Positions 26,366 to 35,206 of a DNA stretch of 64,000 nucleotides are shown here, piece after piece. Location of the stretch: positions 62,001-126,000 of the forward strand of contig DFCS01000029.1 of assembly GCA_002367105.1 (NCBI GenBank), written 5' to 3'. The notes below the pieces were generated by a model. That model was not told the DNA's origin and did no database searches. It saw only the letters and a program-made list of their open reading frames with translations. The DNA comes from Hungatella sp. UBA3048 (lineage in GTDB: Bacteria; Bacillota; Clostridia; Lachnospirales; Lachnospiraceae). Both the position numbers and the translations under genes were made by a program. Position 1 is the first letter of the stretch. Every line of letters begins with the position of its first letter.

Positions 26366-28855
26366 ATGAAATTCAGAAAGATATCCCTGATTTGTGCCAT
26401 GGTCGTCACCATAGCAGGCAGCGTAACGCTGCCTGCTTTCGGTATGGCAAATGAAACAACGGTCGGAATGGATACGGGGAATTCCTTTGCAGACGGTAAT
26501 TATGCAGCTACGAATTCCGGGGTTTCCATGGATGTTTCCTATGGATATGAGGGAAATGCAAAAAGCGGACGTTACGTACCGGTAAATCTTTCATTAAAAA
26601 ACCAGCTGGATTCCGAATTTCAGGGAACGGTCCAGGCGATTGCCATGGAATCGGATTATGACATTTACCAATACGAGTACCCGGTTTCTTTAAAGGCCTT
26701 TGAAGCTTCGGAGGAATCCTTAGATATTCCGGTGGGAAGGGCAGATGTTCTTTATGTGAAGCTTCTGGACTCCCAGGGAAAAGAGTTGATCCGAAAACGC
26801 TTAAAAATGAATGTCACGGCAGATATTGCAGAACTGTTTGTGGGGATTTTATCCGATGAGCCGGATACTCTGTCCTATATGGATGGAGTGGGCGTGAATT
26901 ACAGCTCTGTCAGGATCAAGACCTTTGAGATGGATACAGAAAAGATGCCGGATAATGTCATCGGTCTGGACCTTTTAGATGTGCTGGTCATTACAGATTA
27001 CGATACCAAAAGGCTGTCCACAGACCAGGTATCTGCAATCTGGGAATGGGTAAAAGTGGGAGGAACCCTTCTTCTGGGAACCGGCAGCCGGGTGGATGAT
27101 ACCCTTTATGCCTTCCGGTCTGATATCCTTGAAGATGATTATGCACCACCATCAGAAAAATCCGTGGACATGGGAGTGGAATATTCCTCCAATGGTCCTG
27201 GAGATTCCTTCATGAATCTGGTTTGTGCAGACGTTTCCTTAAAAGGCGGAACCGGAGTGCTTTCCAATGATGAATTCCCGGTCCTTTCTTCTGTATCAAA
27301 GGGAAAAGGAAGGGTAGGCGTAGCTGCCTATGACTTTGTGGATATCGCTTCCTTCTGCCAGGTCCAGCGTTCCTATGTAGATAAGCTTTTCACGGCGCTT
27401 TTGGGAGAAACCAAGTTAAATGATTTGTCCTCCTACCTTTACAGCGGAAATTCCGGCCAGTACTGGTCCGTGCAGAATATGTTAAATACCGGAAATTTAG
27501 ATAAGCTGCCGAACCTGGTGGTTTATGCCGCAGTGATCCTGGGATATATCGTACTGGTGGGCCCGGGTCTGTACCTGTTTTTGAAAAAGCAGGAGCGGAG
27601 AAGGTATTACCGGACCGCGGTTGCAGCGGTTTCCCTGTCCTTTGCGGCAATCGTATATTTAATGGGAATAGGAACCAGGTTTAAGGATACCTTTTTTACC
27701 TATGCGACCATTATGGATACAACGGAGAACTATGTAGACGAATATACTTATATCAATATGAGGACCCCTTATAACAAGGCATATACCATTGCCCTGGATC
27801 CGTCGTACGATCTGCTTCCCATCACCAGAAGCAGTTCCTATGAGATGAAGCCGGTTCCCAGATTTATGGGAAATGAGGACTATAAAGTGAATATATCCTA
27901 TGGGGAAACGGACACCAGAGTTTCGGCACAGAACGCAGCTGCTTTTACCCCCAAGTATTATTCCTTAAGGAAACGGACTTCCAATACAGAGCATAAGGGC
28001 CTTATCGGAGACATCACCCTGTTTGAGGGAAACGTATACGGCACTGTGACCAATGAATATCCTTTCCAGGTAGAAAAGGTAGGGATTCTGATGTACGGGA
28101 AAATGGTGGTCATTGAAGAGTTAAAGCCAGGAGAAACCGTGAATTTAAACGGGCTTCCTGTGATCAATTATCCCATTAACAATTCCTTCCTGGTATCCGC
28201 CCGGGTAACGGGAAGCTATCAATATCCCAAAGCGGACATTGAGGATCCAGCTTACATGCTGGCATTATCAAGGACTAATATTTTAAGCTTTTACCTTGAT
28301 AAATATTCCTCATTCTATAATCCGGAGGCCAGAATCGTGGCTTTCAGCAAGGATCAGTCAGACAGCCAGTTCCTTGCCAGGGGGAATTATGAAACTTTTG
28401 GCATGTCCATGTTTACATCTACCATTAATTTAAAAACAAAGAAGAATGGCGAGACCTCCCGGTCTGCCCTCATGAAAACACCTAGGGTAGTAAGCGGGCA
28501 GTATTATACGGATTCCAACGCCATTTACGGCGTAGACCCGGTAGCTCTGGAGTATTTTCTTGGAAATGATCTTGAGGTGGAAACGCTGACCTTTGAAAAC
28601 CCCTCTGACGAGTTTTTAAACAGCGAAAGCTTTTACTACACCACCATCTTTAAAGGAAATATATATTTCTATAATCACGATACAGGAAATTACGATGCCA
28701 TGGACCCCAACAAATCGGCTTATAAAGCCTGGGAGCTGACCCCTTATCTGTCTCCCGGCAACACGCTGACTGTAAAATATGTATGTGACAATACACCTGA
28801 GAATAGCTGGTATGTGACTCTGCCAATGCTGACAGTGGCAGGAAGGGATAAATAA
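26366..28855 (+). CDS. Unrecognised exported two-pass membrane protein, 829 residues
   Basis: I do not recognise a named family. A signal peptide ends near residue 27 (TLPAFGMA). An outside region of about 355 residues follows and looks beta-rich. Two transmembrane segments (about 384-406 and 413-435) flank a short basic loop (KKQERRRYYR), and a second outside region of about 390 residues ends the protein. The gene starts 6 bases after the kinase, and its stop overlaps the start of the ABC ATPase gene (TAATG). It is therefore almost certainly an accessory part of that exporter, for example an extracytoplasmic domain or substrate receptor. A distant relation to GldG/DUF4350-like ABC partner proteins is a guess. 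Confidence 0.75.
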   Translation: MKFRKISLICAMVVTIAGSVTLPAFGMANETTVGMDTGNSFADGNYAATNSGVSMDVSYGYEGNAKSGRYVPVNLSLKNQLDSEFQGTVQAIAMESDYDIYQYEYPVSLKAFEASEESLDIPVGRADVLYVKLLDSQGKELIRKRLKMNVTADIAELFVGILSDEPDTLSYMDGVGVNYSSVRIKTFEMDTEKMPDNVIGLDLLDVLVITDYDTKRLSTDQVSAIWEWVKVGGTLLLGTGSRVDDTLYAFRSDILEDDYAPPSEKSVDMGVEYSSNGPGDSFMNLVCADVSLKGGTGVLSNDEFPVLSSVSKGKGRVGVAAYDFVDIASFCQVQRSYVDKLFTALLGETKLNDLSSYLYSGNSGQYWSVQNMLNTGNLDKLPNLVVYAAVILGYIVLVGPGLYLFLKKQERRRYYRTAVAAVSLSFAAIVYLMGIGTRFKDTFFTYATIMDTTENYVDEYTYINMRTPYNKAYTIALDPSYDLLPITRSSSYEMKPVPRFMGNEDYKVNISYGETDTRVSAQNAAAFTPKYYSLRKRTSNTEHKGLIGDITLFEGNVYGTVTNEYPFQVEKVGILMYGKMVVIEELKPGETVNLNGLPVINYPINNSFLVSARVTGSYQYPKADIEDPAYMLALSRTNILSFYLDKYSSFYNPEARIVAFSKDQSDSQFLARGNYETFGMSMFTSTINLKTKKNGETSRSALMKTPRVVSGQYYTDSNAIYGVDPVALEYFLGNDLEVETLTFENPSDEFLNSESFYYTTIFKGNIYFYNHDTGNYDAMDPNKSAYKAWELTPYLSPGNTLTVKYVCDNTPENSWYVTLPMLTVAGRDK

Positions 28856-29817
28856 TGTTAGAGATTAAGGATTTGCGGAAAAAATTTGGAAAATTCCATG
28901 CCTTAAACGGCCTGGATCTTCGTATCACCCAGGGATCTCTATATGGCTTCGTAGGACCTAACGGAGCAGGAAAGACCACCACCATCAAGATCATGACAGG
29001 GCTTCTTTTTGCCGACAGCGGCCAGGTGATGATCGATGGCGTGGATGTGTCCGGGGGTTTAGATAAATTAAAGATGAAAATCGGCTATGTGCCGGATTTT
29101 TTCGGCGTATATGACAATTTAAAAGTCAGCGAATACATGGAGTTTTTTGCTTCCTGCTATGGAATCGACGGGCTAAAAGGCAGGACCAGGTATATGACCC
29201 TTTTGGAACAGGTAGGGCTGGAGGATAAGGTAAATTTTTACGTGGACAGTTTATCAAGAGGTATGAAGCAGCGGCTTTGCCTGGCAAGGGCTCTGATCCA
29301 CGATCCCCTTTTGCTGGTCCTTGATGAACCGACCTCAGGGCTTGACCCGAGAACCAGATTTGAATTTAAGGAGATCCTAAAAGAATTAAAGGAGCAGGGG
29401 AAGACCATATTCATCAGTTCCCATGTACTTTCCGAGCTTTCCGAGCTGTGTACGGACATTGGGGTCATTGACCAGGGGAAAATGATCTTAAGCGGCAGCA
29501 TGGAGGAGATTCTGCGCAGGGTCAATGCTACCAACCCTCTGATCATCTCTGTTCTTGGAAATAAGGATAAGGCGCTGACCATCTTAAAAAGCCAGCCCTG
29601 TGTCCAGACCATTGCGGTGAAAGACGAGGACATCCGGGTGAATTTCATTGGAGATAACCAGGATGAGGCCCTTCTTTTGCAGCAGCTGGTGGATGCAGAG
29701 GTGCTGGTACATGGATTCTACAGGGAGCAGGGAAGTTTGGAATCCCTGTTTATGCAGATCACGGATCATGATAAAGAAAAGGCGGTGCTTGTACATGAAA
29801 TTGAATCCGGTTTATAA
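28855..29817 (+). CDS. ABC exporter ATP-binding protein
   Basis: A 320-residue nucleotide-binding subunit of an ABC-2 exporter. Walker A is GPNGAGKTTT (about residues 38-47), the signature is LSRGMKQRLCLARA (about 130) and Walker B is LLVLDEPTSGLD (about 151-162), all intact. A C-terminal extension of about 100 residues is typical of the DrrA/CcmA/NatA branch. Its start codon overlaps the stop of the 829-residue protein, and the permease start lies inside its 3' end. The substrate is unknown. The two-component system upstream suggests induction by envelope stress (inference). Confidence 0.93.
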   Translation: MLEIKDLRKKFGKFHALNGLDLRITQGSLYGFVGPNGAGKTTTIKIMTGLLFADSGQVMIDGVDVSGGLDKLKMKIGYVPDFFGVYDNLKVSEYMEFFASCYGIDGLKGRTRYMTLLEQVGLEDKVNFYVDSLSRGMKQRLCLARALIHDPLLLVLDEPTSGLDPRTRFEFKEILKELKEQGKTIFISSHVLSELSELCTDIGVIDQGKMILSGSMEEILRRVNATNPLIISVLGNKDKALTILKSQPCVQTIAVKDEDIRVNFIGDNQDEALLLQQLVDAEVLVHGFYREQGSLESLFMQITDHDKEKAVLVHEIESGL

Positions 29818-30709
29818 GCGGGAGACAACGGTCAGCTCCAGAAGCTTCCGTCTTGCGCTGATCCTGGCGCTTTTTAATACGATTCTGGCTTTGGTAGTCT
29901 TGCTTAATATGTACTCCGTAGTGGAACGGGTAAAGCTGACTGCGGAGATCCAGTATTCTTCATTTACCAATTTGTACATATTTGTGGCTGCAGTGGAATT
30001 TGTAATGCTGATGTTCATCATGCCAGCGCTGACCGCAGGAAGCATCAGCGGAGAGAGAGAACGCCAGACCCTTGACCTTCTTCTTACCACGACCTTGAAG
30101 CCATGGGAGATCATATGGGGGAAGTTTACCTCATCCTTTAGCACCATGTTCCTTATGATCATGTCCAGTTTTCCCCTTCTGGCCGTATCCTTTGTATATG
30201 GGGGAGTGATGATTTATGACGTAATACTCCTGCTTTTTTGCTACCTGGCAGTGGCCCTACTCTGCGGAAGCATGGGAATCTGTTTTTCTACCCTGTTCAA
30301 GCGTTCTACCATCGCCACGGTAGTAAGCTATGGAGTTCTGGTCCTCATTGGCGCAGGCACCTATGCGATCAATGTCTTTGCTCTTTCCATGGCCCGGATG
30401 AACATAAGCAGCACCTATGCCATGTCCGTGGGAGGCATGGCTGACCAGACCAGTTCCGGCGCATGCCTGTATCTGCTTCTGCTAAACCCGGTGGCGACCT
30501 TCTATGCAATGATCAATGGCCAGACAGGGGATAGTCAGGTGGTAAAGAGTTTAAACAGCTGGTTCGGCCCTCATCCGGATAACTTTATCATGGAAAACTG
30601 GGTGGTCTTAAGCATTTTTATCCAACTGGCCCTGGCAGCCATATTCATGTTCATCGCCGTAAAGGCCATCAGCCCGTCTAAAGGAAAAAAGATAAGAAAA
30701 ATAAAATGA
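29795..30709 (+). CDS. ABC-2 type exporter permease
   Basis: A 304-residue membrane subunit with six hydrophobic segments. The typical first-loop motif SGERERQTLDLLLTTTLKPWEI lies between the second and third segments (about residues 82-103, landmark only). The ATG at 29795 overlaps the ATPase gene by 23 bases. The longer frame from 29648 runs deep inside the ATPase gene and was rejected. With the ATPase and the 829-residue protein it forms a complete exporter in one transcript. The ending KGKKIRKIK is basic, as expected for a cytoplasmic tail. Confidence 0.88.
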   Translation: MKLNPVYKRETTVSSRSFRLALILALFNTILALVVLLNMYSVVERVKLTAEIQYSSFTNLYIFVAAVEFVMLMFIMPALTAGSISGERERQTLDLLLTTTLKPWEIIWGKFTSSFSTMFLMIMSSFPLLAVSFVYGGVMIYDVILLLFCYLAVALLCGSMGICFSTLFKRSTIATVVSYGVLVLIGAGTYAINVFALSMARMNISSTYAMSVGGMADQTSSGACLYLLLLNPVATFYAMINGQTGDSQVVKSLNSWFGPHPDNFIMENWVVLSIFIQLALAAIFMFIAVKAISPSKGKKIRKIK

Positions 30710-30721
30710 CAGGAGGTTTTT

Positions 30722-31549
30722 ATGCTTACGATCGGATGTCACCTGTCTTCCTCAAAAGGCTATTATGCCATGGGGAAGGAGGCTGTAAAGATTGATGCCA
30801 ACACCTTTCAGTTTTTTACAAGAAATCCCAGGGGAACCAAGGCCAAGGCCATGAACCCTGATGATGTGAACCGTTTCCTGGCCTTTGCCAGGGAACAGGG
30901 AATTACCCGGATCCTGGCCCATGCGCCCTACACTCTAAATGCCTGCTCCGCGGATGAAGGGCTTAGGAACCTTGCCAGAGATACCATGAAGGATGATTTA
31001 GACCGGATGGAATACACTCCCGGAAACTGCTACAATTTTCATCCGGGAAGCCATGTGGGACAGGGGGCAGAAGACGGGATCCGTTATATTTCAGATATGC
31101 TGAATCAGGTTCTGACACCCCAACTTCATACCACCGTCCTTTTAGAGACCATGTCCGGAAAGGGCAGCGAAGTAGGACGGGAATTTGAAGAGTTACGGGA
31201 GATCCTGGACCGGGTGGAGCAAAAGGATCATATGGGCATCTGCCTGGATACGTGCCACGTATGGGATGCAGGCTATGATATTGCCGGTGATCTGGACGGA
31301 GTCTTAAACCGGTTTGACCGGATTATCGGCCTTGAAAAATTAAAGGCGGTCCATTTAAATGACAGTCAGAACCCTCTTGGGGCTCACAAGGACCGTCATG
31401 CAAAAATCGGAGAAGGCTTTATAGGTTTTGATGCTCTGAAGCGGATGACGGTTCACCCGGCTTTAAAGGGCCTTCCTTTTTATCTGGAGACGCCCAATGA
31501 CCTTTCCGGGTACGCAAAAGAAATTTCCATGATGAGAGGAACAGTATAG
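30722..31549 (+). CDS. nfo: Endonuclease IV (AP endonuclease)
   Basis: A 275-residue TIM-barrel, Zn-dependent repair enzyme that nicks DNA at abasic sites. Visible metal motifs are HAPYTLNAC, NFHPGSHVGQG, LLETMSGKGSEVG, CLDTCHVWDAGYD, HLNDSQNPLGAHKDRH and FYLETP, in the family order. The length is normal. AGGAGG precedes the ATG, 12 bases after the ABC permease, so it may be read through from that operon. It is followed by a duplicated repeat element rather than a terminator. Confidence 0.95.
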   Translation: MLTIGCHLSSSKGYYAMGKEAVKIDANTFQFFTRNPRGTKAKAMNPDDVNRFLAFAREQGITRILAHAPYTLNACSADEGLRNLARDTMKDDLDRMEYTPGNCYNFHPGSHVGQGAEDGIRYISDMLNQVLTPQLHTTVLLETMSGKGSEVGREFEELREILDRVEQKDHMGICLDTCHVWDAGYDIAGDLDGVLNRFDRIIGLEKLKAVHLNDSQNPLGAHKDRHAKIGEGFIGFDALKRMTVHPALKGLPFYLETPNDLSGYAKEISMMRGTV

Positions 31550-31569
31550 CCAACCGATTAATGGTGTAG

Positions 31570-31690
31570 TATAATGAGCGAAAGAGAGTGGAGATGAGTT
31601 TACTCATCGGCACGAACGGCGAATGACGATCAGGAACCGAAGGTTCCTGATATAATGAGCGAAAGAGAGTGGAGATGAGTTCACTCATCG
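31570..31690 (+). repeat. Duplicated palindromic intergenic repeat between nfo and the SPFH gene
   Basis: A 40-base unit starting TATAATGAGCGAAAGAGAG occurs at 31570-31609 and again at 31651-31690, differing at one base in a hairpin loop. Each copy ends in the palindrome GATGAGT-tt/tc-ACTCATC. The 41 bases between them contain a second hairpin, TCAGGAACC-gaa-GGTTCCTGA. The period is 81 bases. This has the look of a dispersed REP-like element. A minus-strand open frame over it gives repeated MSELISTLFRSLY peptides, which I take to be a by-product. Confidence 0.8.
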
Positions 31691-31717
31691 AATAATAACC
31701 GTTAAGGAGGAAATGAC

Positions 31718-32932
31718 ATGGGAATTGTTAAGGCACTTACTACCGCAGTAGGCGGTTCACTGGCAGATCAGTGGCTTGAAGTGATAGAAGCAGGCAATAT
31801 GGGAGATCAGACCGTATTCACCAGCGGAGTGAAGATCCGGAAGGGATCTAATACAAAAAGTACAGAATATACGGTATCTGATGGTTCCGTCATTCATGTA
31901 TACCCCAATCAGTTCATGATTTTGGTGGATGGCGGAAAGGTGATTGATTACACCGGAGAACCAGGTTATTTTACCGTGAAAAATTCTTCCCTTCCCTCTC
32001 TCTTTAACGGTCAGTTCGATGAGGCCATAAAGGAATCCTTTGACCGGATCCGCTTCGGCGGCCAGACACCCACCTCCCAGAGGGTGTATTTCATCAACTT
32101 ACAGGAGATTAAAGGGATTAAGTTCGGTACTCCCAATCCCATCAACTATTTCGATCAGTTTTATAATGCGGAATTGTTTTTGCGGGCTCACGGAACCTAT
32201 TCCATCAAGGTGACAGACCCTCTGTTGTTCTATGGGGAAGCCATACCGAAAAATGCTTCCCGGGTCGAGGTGGATGACATCAATGCCCAGTATTTATCTG
32301 AATTTTTAGAGGCTCTTCAGTCATCGATCAACCAGATGTCCGCCGATGGCATCCGGATTTCCTATGTAGCTTCAAAAGGAAGAGAGCTGGGACAGTATAT
32401 GGCGGGTGTTCTTGATGACCAGTGGAAGGACCAGAGAGGAATCGAGATCCAGTCCGTGGGAATCGCCAGTATTTCCTATGATGAGGAATCAAAGAAGCTG
32501 ATCCAGATGCGCAACCAGGGTGCCATGCTTGGCGACCCCGGGGTCAGGGAGGGCTACGTGCAGGGAGCAGTGGCCAGAGGTCTTGAAGCGGCAGGAAGCA
32601 ATGCCAATGGTTCCATGGCAGGATTTATGGGTATGAACATGGGAATGAACACTGGCGGCGGCTTTATGGGAGCAGCTTCAAATGCCAATTATCAACAGAT
32701 GCAGATGAACCGGGCCCAGCAGGAAAATTCCATGGAACGGACCCCGGCAAGCGGAGCGGGTAAGGCCGAAAGCCCTTCGGAAGGCCAATGGACCTGCGGC
32801 TGCGGAAGAGTGAATACAGGAAAATTCTGTCCGGAATGCGGAAATCCAAAGCCGGCAGGAACATGGACCTGTGAATGTAAAACTGTAAACAACGGCAGAT
32901 TTTGTTCGGAGTGTGGAAAACCAAGACCATGA
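31718..32932 (+). CDS. SPFH-domain protein with two C-terminal zinc ribbons (YdjI-like)
   Basis: A 404-residue protein. Residues about 1-270 form an SPFH/band-7-like domain of the type sometimes annotated as 'virion core protein'. A Gly/Met/Asn-rich linker (about 285-350, MAGFMGMNMGMNTGGGF) follows, then two zinc ribbons, WTCGCGRVNTGKFCPECG and WTCECKTVNNGRFCSECG. There is no signal peptide or transmembrane helix, so membrane contact would be peripheral. The stop overlaps the start of the next zinc-ribbon gene (ATGA). Relatives sit in stress-induced membrane-protection operons in Bacillus, and a role of that kind is inferred. Confidence 0.85.
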   Translation: MGIVKALTTAVGGSLADQWLEVIEAGNMGDQTVFTSGVKIRKGSNTKSTEYTVSDGSVIHVYPNQFMILVDGGKVIDYTGEPGYFTVKNSSLPSLFNGQFDEAIKESFDRIRFGGQTPTSQRVYFINLQEIKGIKFGTPNPINYFDQFYNAELFLRAHGTYSIKVTDPLLFYGEAIPKNASRVEVDDINAQYLSEFLEALQSSINQMSADGIRISYVASKGRELGQYMAGVLDDQWKDQRGIEIQSVGIASISYDEESKKLIQMRNQGAMLGDPGVREGYVQGAVARGLEAAGSNANGSMAGFMGMNMGMNTGGGFMGAASNANYQQMQMNRAQQENSMERTPASGAGKAESPSEGQWTCGCGRVNTGKFCPECGNPKPAGTWTCECKTVNNGRFCSECGKPRP

Positions 32933-33972
32933 GTGAGATCATAAGCTATAAATGTCCAAATTGCGGCGGGCCGCTTATCTTTGATCCGAAAAAGCAGAAG
33001 TATGCTTGTGAATTCTGCTTATCAGAATTCAACCAGAAGGAAACAGAGAGCGGGGAGCCGCAGGAGCCTGAGGCTCCCAAAGCGAAGAAACAGGGCGGAG
33101 AGCCTGTCCTTTATACCTGCCCAAGCTGCGGTGCCGAGATCGTAACGGATGAGACCACTGCAGCGACCTTCTGCTACTATTGCCATAACCCGGTGATCTT
33201 ATCGGGCAGGCTGTCAGGGGAATTCCATCCGGATTATGTGGTTCCATTTGCAATGGAAAAGAAGCAGGCCGTGGAAATCTTTGAGCAATGGATGAAAAAG
33301 AAGCGGTTTGTTCCAAAAGCTTTTTACAGCGAAGACCAGATCGAGAAGATTTCCGGCGTATATTTTCCTTACATGCTTTACAGCTGCCGGGCGGAGGGAA
33401 GCCTGAATGCAAAAGCGGACCGTCTGCGGGTCTGGGTAAGCGGTGACCGCCGCTATACGGAAACTCAGACCTATGATGTCCGCAGGGAAGGCTCTATGCC
33501 CGTGAAATTCGTCCCCCGTAATGCTCTCAAGAAGTCCAACCGGGAGCTGGTGGAGGGCGTTCTGCCTTTTGAAACGGAGAAAATGAAGCCCTTTTCCATG
33601 GGGTATCTTTCCGGCTTTGTGGCAGAACGGCGGGACATGGGAGAGCAGGAATTCTCTGAGGAGGTAAAGTCAGAGGTGCGTCTGTTTACCGAGCAGTCCT
33701 TAAAAAACAGCATTACCTCCTATGATTCTGTAAGGGTTCAGAATCAATCCATCCGCCTGGAGGATGAACGATGGGAGTATGCACTTTTGCCTGTATGGAC
33801 CCTTACTTACCGCGACGGGTCAAAGGACCAGATGTATTATTTTACAGTGAATGGGCAGACCGGTAAGGTATGCGGCAAGCTTCCTGTGGACCGGAACAAA
33901 CTGATGCTTCTGTTTATGGAAATATTCCTGCCCGTATTTCTTGCCATGCTGATTGTGGGGTATCTGATATGA
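32929..33972 (+). CDS. Double zinc-ribbon protein with C-terminal membrane anchor
   Basis: A 347-residue protein. Two CxxC pairs of a TFIIB-like ribbon lie at the N-terminus (YKCPNCGGPL, YACEFCLSEF), and a second ribbon lies near residue 73 (YTCPSCGAEI, FCYYCHNPVI). A middle domain of about 200 residues has no recognised family. One hydrophobic segment at the very end (about 325-345, FMEIFLPVFLAMLIVGYLI) would tail-anchor it in the membrane. The start is ATG 32929, overlapping the SPFH stop. A longer TTG-started frame from 32902 was rejected. It is translationally coupled on both sides in a three-gene unit. Confidence 0.8.
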   Translation: MSEIISYKCPNCGGPLIFDPKKQKYACEFCLSEFNQKETESGEPQEPEAPKAKKQGGEPVLYTCPSCGAEIVTDETTAATFCYYCHNPVILSGRLSGEFHPDYVVPFAMEKKQAVEIFEQWMKKKRFVPKAFYSEDQIEKISGVYFPYMLYSCRAEGSLNAKADRLRVWVSGDRRYTETQTYDVRREGSMPVKFVPRNALKKSNRELVEGVLPFETEKMKPFSMGYLSGFVAERRDMGEQEFSEEVKSEVRLFTEQSLKNSITSYDSVRVQNQSIRLEDERWEYALLPVWTLTYRDGSKDQMYYFTVNGQTGKVCGKLPVDRNKLMLLFMEIFLPVFLAMLIVGYLI

Positions 33973-34880
33973 TGAAAACAAAGGGACTGTTCCTTCGGTT
34001 AAGCCGGGTAACCGTTTTACTGTTCATGGTTCTTCTGTTTCTGATCGTTCTTTCCGGAGGCATGAAAGCTTTTGCCGAAAGCCAGAGCCCGGGAGGCGCT
34101 TCAGGGGAAAAGCGGGTATATGATGATGCCGGATTATTTTCCCAGGAAGAAATAGAATCATTTGAAACTCAGATCCAGGCGATGAGAAAAGAAATGAACA
34201 TGGATGTGGTGATCACAACCACAGACCAGGCAGGTGGAAAGTCGGCCGGACAATATGCGGAGGATTTCTACATAAGAGGAGCCTACGGTGTTGGAAAGGA
34301 TTACAGCGGGGTATTGTTCCTGATCGACATGGATAACCGGGAGCTTTACATTCTTCCGGTAGGAAAGATGAACCGCTTTTTAACGGATAAACGCTGGAAT
34401 TCCATTCTGGATTCCGCTTATGACGAGATAAGCAATCAGAATTACGGAGCCTGTGCCGGGAGTTTTCTGGATGGTGTAACCAAATATTACAGGGCCGGAA
34501 TTCCCGGAGGACAGTATAATTACGATAAAGAGACAGGAAAAATAAGTGTTTACCGCAGCATCCGGTGGTATGAGGCAGCCCTGGCGGCCCTTATCGGTCT
34601 TATTGCAGCGGCTTCAGCCTGCGGGGGAGTAACCAGCCGGTATTCCATGAAAAAGGAGAGAGGCTGGGCTAGAAACTCATTGATGGCCTATCGTGCAAAC
34701 TGTCAGTTCCGGTATTCGGACCAGTTCGACCATCTGGTGAATAAAAACGTGACCTATATGATCATTCCCCGGAATCAGGGGAATACAGGCCGGGGCGGAG
34801 GCGGTTTTTCCTCCGGCGGCAGGAGTACTACCCATACCTCCTCCGGACGTACGATGGGAGGCGGAGGGCGGAAATTTTAA
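33969..34880 (+). CDS. TPM-domain exported membrane protein (YgcG-like)
   Basis: A 303-residue protein. An N-terminal hydrophobic signal or anchor (about residues 12-36) is followed by the TPM domain (about 48-190), with VYDDAGLFSQEEIESFE and GKDYSGVLFLIDMDNRELYI. A transmembrane segment (about 200-222) and a Gly/Ser-rich tail with GRGGGGFSSGG come after. TPM domains occur in plant photosystem repair proteins (TLP18.3) and in bacterial YgcG-type envelope proteins. The start is ATG 33969, forming ATGA with the previous stop. An immediately following ATG at 33972 is equally possible. It ends the SPFH operon. Confidence 0.88.
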   Translation: MMKTKGLFLRLSRVTVLLFMVLLFLIVLSGGMKAFAESQSPGGASGEKRVYDDAGLFSQEEIESFETQIQAMRKEMNMDVVITTTDQAGGKSAGQYAEDFYIRGAYGVGKDYSGVLFLIDMDNRELYILPVGKMNRFLTDKRWNSILDSAYDEISNQNYGACAGSFLDGVTKYYRAGIPGGQYNYDKETGKISVYRSIRWYEAALAALIGLIAAASACGGVTSRYSMKKERGWARNSLMAYRANCQFRYSDQFDHLVNKNVTYMIIPRNQGNTGRGGGGFSSGGRSTTHTSSGRTMGGGGRKF

Positions 34881-34912
34881 TTTAATAATCACGCTGAATA
34901 TATTAATTAAGG

Positions 34913-34976
34913 GGGTGTCGCTAAATGACATGAAATCATCATGATTCCATGTCAGAAGCGGTGCTCCTGTTTTTTA
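34913..34976 (+). terminator. Long interrupted hairpin terminator after the SPFH/TPM operon
   Basis: An inner stem TGACATGAAATCAT/ATGATTCCATGTCA (34926-34954, one mismatch) continues outward through GGGTGTCGCT and AGCGGTGCTC, which pair fully if G-U pairs are allowed, after a small internal loop. CTGTTTTTT follows. Confidence 0.7.
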
Positions 34977-35206
34977 AATTAAAAATCCAATAGTACTATG
35001 CTGGTGGGTTTTCATAGAAGTAGAATGATCTCAGATATTTTATCACAAATTTTGAAGCTAAATCCACAAATCTATGCTATGATAATTATATTAAAAATGC
35101 CGGAACTGAAAAATAAGGCTTGTTATCAGGCGTATGGGGGAAGTGTAAAAAACGATGAATCCGGCAGGAAAGATTCCACACAGGAAGAGTTAGCGAAGGG
35201 GATAAC
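34977..35206. other. Upstream region of the AraC regulator, no gene seen
   Basis: About 230 A/T-rich bases. A plus-strand open frame (34998-35285) runs into the regulator gene, has no ribosome-binding site and is probably chance. TTGAAG and TATGAT-like hexamers occur near 35052 and 35078 but at poor spacing, so I call no promoter. Confidence 0.35.

Noticed and set aside
29648..29794. Longer N-terminus for the ABC-2 permease
   Set aside because: It lies wholly within the ATPase gene in another frame. The ATG at 29795 gives a normal permease start.
31419..31688. Minus-strand frame with repeated MSELISTLFRSLY-like peptides
   Set aside because: It runs over the end of nfo on the other strand, and the repeats simply mirror the duplicated DNA element. 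No ribosome-binding site was seen.
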